Below, in pieces: positions 9,100 to 18,300 of a stretch of 21,788 nt of DNA. The first letter of the stretch is position 1, and each line of letters opens with the position of its first letter. Position numbers and translations under genes: made by a program. The stretch is from Brachionus plicatilis (lineage: Eukaryota > Rotifera > Eurotatoria > Ploima > Brachionidae), in NCBI GenBank assembly GCA_010279815.1, contig QEOQ01000704.1, positions 63,129 through 84,916 on the forward strand. Reading direction: 5' to 3'. Under the pieces are notes generated by a model, which had not been told where the DNA came from, made no database searches, and worked only from the letters and a program-made list of their open reading frames with translations.

Positions 9100-9339
9100 T
9101 TGAAGTTTGTTCAGACTTTAAATCCAAGTTTTATTATTCCAACTCGCTTTTGGTTAACTAAAAAAAAATTTTTCAAAATAATTTATAAAAGTAAAACAGC
9201 GAAAAAAGCATCCGGAAGAGGCAAATCAATCGGGAAAGTTAACCCGCAAGTCAAACTAATAATCCAAGTTTTCCAAACACTAAAAGCTACTAAAAGCACT
9301 AAAAGCTTCTTCGACGGATTCAAGGAAACAATAAACTAA
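9100..9339 (+). pseudogene. Unidentified basic open frame without ATG
   Basis: The stretch is open for about 79 codons with Lys/Thr/Ser-rich composition (KSKTAKKASGRGKSIGKVNP) and ends in TAA at 9337-9339. It does not start with ATG, and the upstream part of the same frame is interrupted by stops. Three near-copies of ctaaaagc in a row lie at 9280-9308. It could be a decayed transposon ORF associated with the LINE that follows, or chance. No family is recognised. Confidence 0.25.
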
Positions 9340-9475
9340 GTAACAACAATTTTTTCAAGATATCATCTAAAAAAATAAGCGAGATGCATCAGAAAATTTA
9401 TTTACATTATACAAGAGGAAATAAATGTTTTACGAATGGTCTAAAAATCGGGTCTAGTCGATAGTGTTTTCAGGT

Positions 9476-9494
9476 GATAACATAATATGTTATC
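9476..9494. repeat. 19-base palindrome with single-base centre
   Basis: gataacata and tatgttatc flank one central a, giving perfect 9-bp arms. It lies about 200 bases upstream of the LINE coding region, possibly in its 5' untranslated part or just outside it. Confidence 0.5.
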
Positions 9495-9688
9495 ATTTGG
9501 TACCATACCTGATATGTTAGCATCCTGCAAATTAAATTGTTATTAGCATTTTATTTTATGTAAAAATTATATTAACTCTCAAAATTATATTAACGAATTT
9601 TTTATGCCCCAAAGGACCATCGATGTCAAATTGACCCTTTTATTAAAAAATGCAAAATACCAGCGCTCTTAAGGTGGAAATTTCCTAG

Positions 9689-10285
9689 TTGAATAGTCGA
9701 GTTGATGTTATAGAAAGAAGGCAAAAAGAACCATCACCGACCACAAGTTTTAACTGGTCAAAAATAGTATCAGGAAAGACTCATAGGGATGAAAATGCAG
9801 TTGCAATGATTACGACAATTACAACCGAAATGAAGAAAAAAAAGGAGAGGGGAAATAATGTCATCTTAACGATTCCGGAAACTAAACTCGCTGATCCTAA
9901 TGGAGAGGCCGAATTTGCTAAGAAGCTAGCCACAGATATGGGAATTTCCGAAATGAAAATAAAAAATGTGAGACGAATCAAACGTAAACTGGAGGGTTCA
10001 ACAACAATTTTAATCCCAAATAAGACAGATCCTGTATTGGTAGTTGTAGAGATGGAAACAAAAGAAGCAAAAATGGAAATGGTTCGAAAATCTAGAAGTC
10101 TTCGCCAGATTGCTGAAAACAAGGACGTCTTTGTAAACGAAGATTTGACACAAAGCGAAAGGGTAGCAGACAGAAAACTCCGACAAGAACGCGACCAAAA
10201 AAATAACGAACTCACAGAATCAACTACAATTAATGGAGGCATTTCTAAATTTAAAACATGTCCAGATGGAAAGAAAAGATTTTGA
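9689..10285 (+). pseudogene. LINE ORF1-like fragment
   Basis: The frame is open for about 198 codons but has no ATG at its start; a TAG lies immediately upstream at 9686-9688. It reads RGNNVILTIPE, an acidic helix, KLATDMGISEMKIKNVRRIK, a strand-rich part, then VFVNEDLTQSERVADRKLRQ near the end. The pattern of NNVIxxxIPE, R(R)IKRK and a terminal DLTxxERxxxxxLRxExxxRN is common to first ORFs, or N-terminal regions, of CR1/Jockey-type LINEs, where the protein binds element RNA. The missing start suggests that the N-terminus has been frameshifted away. Confidence 0.65.
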
Positions 10286-10354
10286 GGAATCAGAAACGGT
10301 GAGCTGAAGCTCGTCCTGTCTATTGTTGAACGACAATAGCAACAAAAACCTTTT

Positions 10355-11442
10355 TTGTCAAGAGGGATCAGTGCCTCATTTGATCATAATGGAAATACGG
10401 TGAATTTTGACCCCGGCTTGGACTCAATGGAGATTCATATGAGTTCTCTTAATATATCTATGGCAAAATTGGCTAACCAACCAAATGAAAATTCAAGCTT
10501 TGATACCCTTGATAACAGCTTTGTATCTTCGTTCTCAAAAAGCTCAAATGATTCATCCTTTCATCTCTTTGACGCGAGTTCATCCTCTAAGTCTCAAACT
10601 TCAACTGAAACAACTTCAACTAATCAGCATGGTAAGCTAAAATTTCGGTACACAATGCATCAAGTTTGAATAATAAGCTGCATTTGCTGGAAGCGAATAT
10701 CACCGCCTTGTCATCTGATGTAATTGGTATTACCGAAACTTGGTTTGACGAACGATCTGTTGTAAAAGTGCTTGGCTTTCATTCCTTCAGATCTGATCGT
10801 CGAGACAAAAGGACCGGTGGTGGAGTTTGCATATACGTCCGCGATGGAATCCAAGCTATTGAACCAAAGGAAGACTGCTTTCTATCTAGAGGAAATTAGC
10901 AAAAATGGATCGCAATTATACTTCATAATGAACCTCCGCTATTAGTTGGATGTATATATAGACCACCAAAACAAAATGTAACAAGCATGACAGATATAAT
11001 CGATATTAGCATTTCTAGATCAATAACAACTGATGCAAAACTTCTTTCTGAACGAGTTTACTCTGGTTTAGTTTTGGTTGGCGACTTTAACATGCCAGAC
11101 ATTGATTGAGATGAAAATGGGAGCGCGGTCTTACCAAATTTAACTTCACATAGTGCGTTTATCATTGACACCATAAGCAATTCCAGTCTTGTGCAGCTTG
11201 TCACAGGCAATACTTTTATTACCAATGGGCAATTTAGTAGCCTACTTGATCTTGTCTTAGTTAGCGATTCAAATCGAGTATCAGTTGTAGATATTGGTCC
11301 GCCTTTAGCGACTAATGCTTTAAGAAGCCATTGTAGTCTGAGTTTTCAGTACATATCAGAAATATCTCCAGTGAGAGCATACGATAGCATAAATTTTAAC
11401 TGGATTAACAGGAGATTACGTCTCTATGAACTTTCATTTTAA
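10355..11442 (+). pseudogene. LINE endonuclease domain (APE type), broken
   Basis: An N-terminal Ser/Thr-rich part (10355-10669) runs into the endonuclease. Motifs in order: NNKLHLLEANI, DVIGITETWFDE (catalytic Glu), FRSDRRDKRTGGGVCIYVRD, LLVGCIYRPPKQN, LVLVGDFNMPDID (catalytic Asp/Asn), LLDLVLVSDS and LRSHCSLSF. In intact relatives the last motif is SDH, so its Asp appears lost. Damage: about one base is missing near 10660, which moves the frame just before NNKLH; a TAG lies at 10897-10899 in place of the usual Glu codon; a TGA in DID-stop replaces Trp (11107-11109); and there is a frameshift near 11420. The domain would nick target DNA for target-primed reverse transcription in an intact element. 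Confidence 0.8.
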
Positions 11443-11954
11443 ATCACAGAATTGGGACAGTATTTTCGAAAGTGAACCAATAAATGAAAACTACTCTTCG
11501 TTTTTAGGAGTTTTTGGGGCGGCCAGTAAACTCTTTATCAAACGACGTCGTGAACCACAGGTGAATCGTAAGCCTCCTTGGCGAAATAGCCAAATTGCTG
11601 CCCTAGTTAGACGCAAAAGACGCCTTTTTATTGCAAGTGTGTCAATAAGAAGGATGATGAACTTACTGAAAAGTATAAAAATGTCTGTAAAATAGTCAAG
11701 ATTGTTGTTAAAAAGAGTATAATCACATTTGAATATAAATTGGCAAAGGATGCAAAAGAGAACCCCAAAAGACTGTACTCCTATATAAATCATAAATTTT
11801 CAGCAAGAGAGTGTATTGCAACAATAAGGGACAAGGAGGGATAACTTGTAACCGACAAAGCTAGTATATGTGAGCTACTAAATCATTTTTTTCAGTCAGT
11901 CTACGAGGCACCAACTCAAAAAGAACTTATCTTTCATGCTACCAACATTTTTCA
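11443..11954 (+). pseudogene. LINE linker between endonuclease and polymerase, frameshifted
   Basis: The region reads NWDSIFESEPINENYSSFL, KPPWRNSQIAALVRRKRRLF, then after a frameshift near 11650 LTEKYKNVCKIVKIVVKKSI and AKENPKRLYSYINHKF. A stop sits in RDKEG-stop-LVTDK, and then LLNHFFQSVYEAP. These are the usual PPW...K, ENPKxLYxYIN and FFxSVY landmarks ahead of a CR1/Jockey reverse transcriptase. Confidence 0.7.
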
Positions 11955-13509
11955 ATGTCGTGCTCATCCAGCCCAAGGTTTAAGGAAGAAGATATTGTTA
12001 CACCAGAAAAAGTTATGCTTAAGCTCAAAAGCCTTCGTAGTGACAAGACATCGGGTGTTGATCAGATACCTACACATGAAATTAAGATGTGTGCCGATTC
12101 ACTTGCTTACCCTTTTGCGCAAATTTTTAAAAAATCCCTTAAAGACTATGCCTTACCTAGAGATTGGAGAGAGGTCAACATAACGCCCATTTTAAGAAAG
12201 GTAGCAGGACTGAAGTGGGAAATTATCGTCCAGTGTCACTTACCTCAGTGCCTTGTAAAGTAATGGAATCGCTCGTTAAAGATTATATTCATAAGCATTT
12301 GGATTATTACAAGCTCCTATCGAATAAACAACACGGCTTCGTCACCCATAAATCTTGTGTGATTAACCTCCTTGAAACCGTAGATTTTCTTACAGATTGT
12401 GTTAGTTGCAGAAAACCAGCTGACGTGATTTATTTGGACTTTGAAAAAGCTTTCGACAAAGTCTCACATGAGCTCCTTATCGTAAAACTTAAAGCCTACG
12501 GAATCCCATTATTGGTCGTCAACTGGATAAAGGCATTTCTTAGTAAAAGAAGACAACGTGTTGTAATAGGCGATATTGCATTCGAATGGAAACCAGTTAC
12601 TAGTGGAGTACCTCAGGGCTCAGTTCTTGGTCCACTTTTATTTGTCATATAAATCAATGATCTTCCTGAAGTATGCAGTTCTATATGCAAGCTCTATGCT
12701 GCCGATACAAAACTCATGAGATCTTAAAAAAAAATTATGATTAGAAATTTCTGCAGCAGCATCTTGACAGGCTAATTGAATGGTCCGATCTGTGGCAAAT
12801 GAGCTTTAACGAAGAAAAATGTGTAGTAATGCATTTTGGAGCTGATAACCCGAGCCATGAGTATAAAATGAATGGCCTTAAACTATCCAAGGCAACCAAC
12901 GAACGTGACCTTGGTATTATCATTACCAGCGATCTTAAATCCAGTGAACAATCTAAAAAAGCAGCAGCTAGAGCAATGTTGGTATCGTATAGAATTAAAA
13001 ATACATTCTCAATGCACGGCTTGTCAACCTCCTCTATAAGTCATTCGTAAGACCTCATCTCGAATTTGCAGTAGCGGCTTGGAATCCATATCGACGCACT
13101 GATATTGAAATTCTTGAGCGAGTACAAAGAAAATTCTCCAAATTAGCTCCGGAGCTTAAGTCTAAGCCGTATTTAGAAAGAAGAGTCGCTCTTGGCTGGA
13201 TTTCACTTGAAGACAAACGTAGACGAGGTGACTTAATCCAGCTTCACAAGATAAATCATGGATATGATAGAGTAGAGCTAATTCATGGATATCAGTTTCT
13301 GGCTTCAAATAAATTAGATAGTCCCGCGGGTGGTACAAGACGAGGTCAACTATCTATTAGGAGACAACTTGTGAGAAATTGCGGAGCACGCTAAAACTTT
13401 TTTACGAATCGAACAGCAGGTAACTGGAACGCATTAGACGTAGAAACTCGAAGAGTTAAAAATACAAATACTTTTAAAAACAGAATAGATAAACTGCTTG
13501 GTTTTAACT
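11955..13509 (+). pseudogene. LINE reverse transcriptase, catalytic YADD mutated to YAAD
   Basis: Motifs in order: LRSDKTSGVDQIPTHEIK, then a frameshift at about 12195, NYRPVSLTSVPCKVMESLV, NKQHGFVTHKSC, VIYLDFEKAFDKVSHELL (first catalytic Asp), GVPQGSVLGPLLFVI, a TAA replacing the usual Tyr before INDLPEV, and LYAADTKLM at 12692-12718. The first Asp of the YADD catalytic pair is Ala, so the polymerase would be dead even without its stops. Downstream: a frameshift near 12725, WSDLWQMSFNEEKCVVMHFG, ERDLGIIITSDLK, another shift near 13035, KSFVRPHLEFAVAAWNPYRR, RRRGDLIQLHKINHG, a stop at 13392-13394, then FFTNRTAGNWNALDVE and the terminal NTFKNRIDKLLGFN with TGA at about 13509. Confidence 0.85.
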
Positions 13510-13622
13510 GAACAATCAAATGTGGACAAACAAACAAATAACTTAAAATTTAGAATGGAGAATATGGACAGAAAATGCTGGTCGCATGCTGTTAAAGCAG
13601 GATATTTACCAATACCACGCTT

Positions 13623-13675
13623 GGGATAAATTTATCCCTACAGTTTTTACTACTACTACTACTACTACTACTACT
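13623..13675 (+). repeat. LINE 3' end: 16-bp perfect palindrome and (ACT)9 microsatellite
   Basis: gggataaatttatccc (13623-13638) is a perfect palindrome that would form a hairpin in element RNA. Ten bases later come nine ACT repeats (13649-13675), then unrelated AT-rich DNA. In CR1-like LINEs the reverse transcriptase recognises a structured 3' end plus short tandem repeats, so this pair is probably the element's priming signal. Confidence 0.75.
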
Positions 13676-14297
13676 CGACAAATTTTCGGTTTTTTAAAGT
13701 TATAAAGACTAAATATGTTAAAAAAAATATTTTATTCTGAATAAATTTTAAGTCTATTAAAGTTGTACATTCTCCTCAAATTTGTACATTGTACGATCAA
13801 ATTTAGCATAGATACAGTGGTGTTCCGGATATTTTTTCTTGTTTTAAATTCAAATAAAGATTATCATTTTCAATTTTATTTTAAATTATTTTTGTATTTT
13901 AAAATGAAAAAAAATATTCAAAAAAATATAGCTATATCTTCATCTATGATTTATTCAAATTTAAACGCTCTCTTGTTAGAAATTTGTTTATTTAAATTAA
14001 TCATCACTATTTAAATTCATCACTTTTAAATTCTAAAAACAAATAGAAAATAATCAGCCGATAAATAAAATACAAGAAAAAAATTTTTCTAGATTTAATA
14101 ATTATTTAATTGGAATCATAACAAATGAGGAAACTTATTCCTTGTTGCTGAATTCTGATTCTCAGACTAATCGTTATACAAACGAGATTATGAACTAGAA
14201 AGATTTTAACTGTATTTTTTTTTACAATTTAAACTCCTTTTTTATGAAATTTTTTTTTTATTTGCCAAAATTTGAACTTAGAAATTTTTTTTAAATA
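13676..14297. other. AT-rich intergenic stretch
   Basis: No coding signal and no clear repeat. Open frames in this interval, such as the Phe/Lys/Ile-rich one around 13763-14014, reflect A/T composition only. Confidence 0.45.
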
Positions 14298-14643
14298 TAG
14301 TGGTGCTACGATTAGCGTACTTTTTCAAAGCGTGCAAAATGCAGAGAATTGCAGTATTTTGCAGACTTATTCTACTGTATTAAGCATTTGCTTAAAATTA
14401 AGCATTTTACTCAACTATATTATCTCTTTTGGTAACAAGGCTACAATGGTGCAACGATAAGTGTTTTTTACGTAAATTTACGTATTTTGATTTTTCCTTA
14501 ATTTTACGTAAATTCTGGTAAATTTACAAAAAATTACAAAGGGAAACTAAAAAAAATTTACGTAAAATGCACTTATCGTAGCACCATTGTATTCAAGTTT
14601 ATCTGAATTGAAATGATTAAATTGAAACGAATTTCACAACTCC
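14298..14643. mobile_element. Partial foldback-family copy interrupted by a younger MITE
   Basis: The right-hand half of the foldback family seen complete at 16498-16853 is present in two pieces. 14331-14440 matches about 16684-16795 (gcaaaat, ttgcagtattttgcagactt, aagcattttac, tatctctttt). 14592-14643 matches about 16802-16853 (tcaagttt, ctgaattgaaa, attgaaac, cacaactcc). The two pieces are separated exactly by the 146-bp MITE at 14444-14589. The left half of the foldback is missing; in its place at 14298-14319 is tagtggtgctacgattagcg, which resembles the end of the same MITE family and may be a solo terminus of another copy. Confidence 0.7.
14444..14589. mobile_element. 146-bp MITE with 20-bp TIRs and TA target duplication
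   Basis: The left end caatggtgcaacgataagtg (14444-14463) and the reverse complement of the right end (14570-14589) agree at 19 of 20 positions. TA lies directly outside both ends (14442-14443 and 14590-14591). Comparison with the uninterrupted relative at 16795-16805 shows that removing the element plus one TA restores a continuous foldback sequence, so TA is a true target duplication. The interior is AT-rich with repeated ttacgtaaatttacg and no coding capacity. TA targeting points to a Tc1/mariner-type transposase acting in trans. Confidence 0.85.
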
Positions 14644-15339
14644 TAAATTTTTAAAAATTTTAAAAAGAAAAATTCCTTGTCTTTAGTCAATACTTTTTCG
14701 ATTTGTCCATTTTAATTTTCTTTTATATTATTTTTTAAGGTTCTGACTTTGATTTAAACTTGTGACTTAAATAAAATTAATGTTAATTCTTGCTTACGCT
14801 CAGATGCTAGTTCGGCTAGAGGAACAGATAAAACAGAATCTTAAAAATAAAATACAAAATACAACGAACGAAGATTATTAAGAAAAATTATTTTTAACAT
14901 TTTTACTATTAAATTCATTTTTAGTAATAATCTGTATAATGTTAAGTAATTAATGACTCATAAGTAGCGAGTTATGGTGTTTTTAAAATTTAATGAAAAA
15001 ATATATCAAAAAATAGAAAACAGTAATTTCAAAACGTTAAAGCTCATTAATAAATCATTATGAGAAAGGGATAAAAATTTCGAAATTTCTTTTGAAATAT
15101 CAAATTTTTCAAAATTTTGCTAATTAACTTGTCTATTAAAAATCTTTTTAACAAAAAGATGTGTCATAATCTTTTAATTAAAAATTTTAAAAATTTTGAA
15201 AAAGTTTTTTTTCTTCTAAAAAATGAAAATAAAGAGAGAAGACATTAACCTTGAATTTAATATAATGATTTTAAAGATTTTTTCTTAAAAATATAAATAG
15301 TTGAAGTATATCATTAAATTTTATTTTAAAAAATTTATA
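14644..15339. other. AT-rich upstream flank of the metalloprotease gene
   Basis: No coding signal. It presumably holds the promoter of the gene starting at 15340. See the separate TATA-like entry at its downstream end. Confidence 0.4.
15292..15299 (+). promoter_or_regulatory. Candidate TATA box (TATAAATA)
   Basis: TATAAATA lies 48 bases upstream of the metalloprotease ATG, which would put transcription start close to 15320-15325 with a very short leader. It matches the animal TATA consensus, but in DNA this AT-rich the match could be chance. Confidence 0.3.
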
Positions 15340-18300
15340 ATGAAAAAGTTTATATTTTTTGTTTTATTTTTTGTGGTGTATAAGTCATCGTTAAAAGCTT
15401 ATATCATTAAAAATTTTAAATCAGAAGAAAGAGTATTCGAAAAGCTTACATTCTCATTCGGGAGCGACAAAAACAATTCGATTTTTCCTGAAAAATTTTC
15501 ATTCAATATTAAAAGTAAAGAAGAGCGTTTGAGACTTGAATTCGTCAAAACACCATTTTATGATGAAAATATTCCAAAAATTTTTACTTTATCCATTGAT
15601 AAAAAATTGCATGAATTCAACTTTAAAACTCAAAGCGTAATTTTTTTTCATTTTTTACTTTTATAATTTTATTTCTGTTTTAGCTAATACCGTAGTTTAA
15701 ATTAATTTTCATTTTATTTTTAACTCTTCTATTAGCAAACTGAAATTCCAGATAATTTTTAAGTAATCAATTTAAATAAAAAAAATTTTAAATGATTAAT
15801 TAAGTTATGTTGCGTAAAAATAGTATACCAATAAAAATTTTATAAATTTATAAAATTTTTGAATCATCCAAATTTATTGTATTAAATTGTATTTTTTAAT
15901 TTTTTATTTGTAAATTTTTTCTTGGCTTGAGAGTCAGTTTAAACGATACAATTACATAAAATTTTAAGCTCAATTGAAAATTAAACATAGATAATAATTG
16001 TGTTGGGATCCGTACATGCGGAAACTTAACCGGCCAAAATTTTCAGAAACCATGACCGTGTCCGCAGTAGCCTGACAACCTTTAAACGGGCGGTCATTTG
16101 GCCGGTCAGTTAAGCGGTCTAACTTTTGGACCAAAATAAACGGTCTAAAGTATACGGGCGGCCTAAAAACCGGCCAACTTATTGGCGGGCGGTCACTAAA
16201 ATTTTTGTAAAATTTTGAAAAATAAAATAAAAAAAATTTTAAAAAACTTTTTAAATTTAATATAGAAAATTTTTTCATACTTTTTTATCATTATAATAAG
16301 TTATTTTTTAAAAATTAAAAACATTTTTTCGAAAAAAATATCAATTTAAGTGGCTAACCGCCAAAAAATTTGTCCGTTTTTTTGACCGCCTCTATATTTT
16401 AGACCGCTTATTTTGGCGATCCAAAAATTAGACCGCTTAGCTGACCGGCCAAATGACCGCAAAAAACCGTCCGTGTAATGAACCGGTTTGTCTTTACGGG
16501 GCTGTGAAGTTCATTTCAATTCGATCGTTTCAATTCAGAAAAATTTGAATAACTTTTTTACTATAAGGAATAATTTAGTTCTGTAAAATGCTTAATGTTT
16601 AAGCAACTTTGCTTAATCCGAAAATATATATCTGCAAAAACTCTGCAAAGTAAGTGCTTAATTGATTTAAATACTTTTTAATGGTGTGCAAAATACATAA
16701 AATTGCAGAGTATTTTGCAGACTTATTTTACTGAATTAAGCAAATTTGCTTATAATTGAGCATTTTACAGAACTAAATTATCTCTTTTAGTAAAAAAGTT
16801 ATCCAAGTTTTACTGAATTGAAACGATCGAATTGAAACCAACTTCACAACCCCTATCTTTACCGTATCCAACACTAATAAATATTTTGAAAAACATGCTT
16901 TTTATGCTATACAAGCCAAGTAATTTAAGTTTTTATTTTGTCAAGTTACTGGCTTGAGTTTAATCAGACTTAAAGATGACTTATATTTTTGAGTTTGCCG
17001 TAGTCTAGAAAACTAAACTTTACAAAGCATAATTTTTTTGATTCATTTAAGAAAAATAAGAAAAATTAAATCAATAGATTTTACTAAATTTTGCAATACA
17101 AAATTAGAATTTTTTTATCAATATAATTTTTTTAATTTACTTAAAAATTTCATTTTAAAAATTTGTTAGAGCCACTATCTTATTAATAAAAATTTTCGAA
17201 TTTATATTGAAGTTTTATAATTGGAATGCATTTAGAACTATTAAAGAGAAAAATTAAGATTTTTTTATAAAATTTAACATTTGATTTTGAAATTAAAAAA
17301 TCAAAGCTTAATTTTTAATTGATTAAACTTTGTTTATATTTTATTTTAATAATGAGCTTGAAATTTCTAAACTGAAGGATTTCTTTAAGCTTGTCTTAGC
17401 TTTGATAATTTTTGAGAGCAGCTCATTTAATCTGTTTTTTTGATTGATATTATTTATAAAAAAAATGACATGTTTTGTAAAAATAAAAAACAACTTGAAG
17501 TTAATGATCAATTTTTGATTCGCAAAATGATCAAATCAAGCTTAAACTATTAAATAAATTGTTATTTTTTAATAGAATTACTGAAGAGTTACATTTTTAG
17601 TTTTAAAATAATTTTTTAAATCAAAAGATAAAACATGAAAAAGTCTGTAAAAAATTATCTGCCCAAAATATTTTGATTTCGATGGTGTGCACTCTGCAAT
17701 GTGCATTTTGGTATTGCAGAGTTTACCTTTTTATTTAACACGGAATTTAAATCCAAAAATGTATTCTGTTTTAATTTTATTAAGAAAGAAAATTAATTTA
17801 TATTTTCAACTTGATTTTATCATTTTAATCATTAAAAATTGTTCATGAATTTCTAATCGCCTTCAAGAAAAATGAATTATTGTTGATGCAACATCCAATG
17901 TTTGATAAATATTTTATGGAATAAAACTGGCATTGGGAAATTCATACCGAACTTCGAATACAAAAAGAAAATTTTTAAACTTTTGTTTAATGGTCAAAAA
18001 CAATTGTTCTGCAGGTGAAACAGCTTTTCACCTTCTGCACAAGTCTGCAAAATCTGTGCAAATTCATTTTTTTATATTTTTAGTACTTTAAAACAGGGTG
18101 CAATTTTGCAGAATTCGCACAGATGATGAAGACTTCCTTAGCAAAAAGATTATTCTCTCTTTTAGAATTAATTAATTATTCTATAAAATGGAACTAGGAA
18201 TTGGAAATAAGCATTGTCTTACAATATTTTTTTAATAGAAATATGCTCATTACCAAGAAAAAAATGGAATGGGATTTGGAACTTTAATTTTGAGACCGAA

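Larger units (their letters stand above)
9689..13675 (+). mobile_element. Nearly full-length inactive CR1-like LINE with (ACT)9 tail
   Basis: In order: an ORF1-like protein (9689-10285), an endonuclease (10355-11442), a linker, a reverse transcriptase (11955-13509) and a 3' untranslated region of about 140 bases that ends in a palindrome (13623-13638) and nine ACT triplets (13649-13675). This order and a microsatellite 3' end fit the CR1 side of the Jockey superfamily. The 5' boundary is not visible; the element may begin some hundred bases before 9689. No convincing target-site duplication was found, which is common for CR1-like elements. Many stops and frameshifts make it non-functional. 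Its base composition is richer in GC than the surrounding DNA. Confidence 0.85.
15637..18238 (+). other. Large intron 1 of the metalloprotease gene
   Basis: Donor GTAATT follows codon 99 (phase 0), and the acceptor TTTTTTTAATAG precedes KYAHYQEKNG (phase 0), so the two exons join in frame. The intron is about 2.6 kb, whereas most other introns in the gene are 49-58 bases. It contains two adjacent foldback elements (16091-16459 and 16498-16853) and several hairpins with ctgca motifs (17691-18123). The rest, 15667-16010 and 16870-17680, is AT-rich without coding signal. Confidence 0.7.

Noticed and set aside
9280..9308. Three ctaaaagc units in tandem
   Set aside because: Too few and imperfect copies to call a functional repeat; probably coding-like low complexity.
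9781..10242. Long minus-strand open frame opposite the LINE ORF1
   Set aside because: It is antisense to a region with recognisable ORF1 motifs on the plus strand and has the Ser/Phe/Ile composition of a mirror frame.
11491..11793. Minus-strand open frame of 100 codons
   Set aside because: It is antisense to the LINE linker, whose plus-strand motifs (PPW, ENPKRLYSYIN) are clear.
13763..14014. Plus-strand open frame of 83 codons with hydrophobic stretches
   Set aside because: Its Phe/Ile/Lys/Asn composition is that of random A/T-rich DNA; there is no ATG with usable context and no motif.
15970..16278. Minus-strand open frame of about 102 codons with repeated RPP/FRPP words
   Set aside because: It covers the left arm of the foldback element; the repeated words are translations of cggtc/ccggcc repeats and the remainder is A/T-driven.
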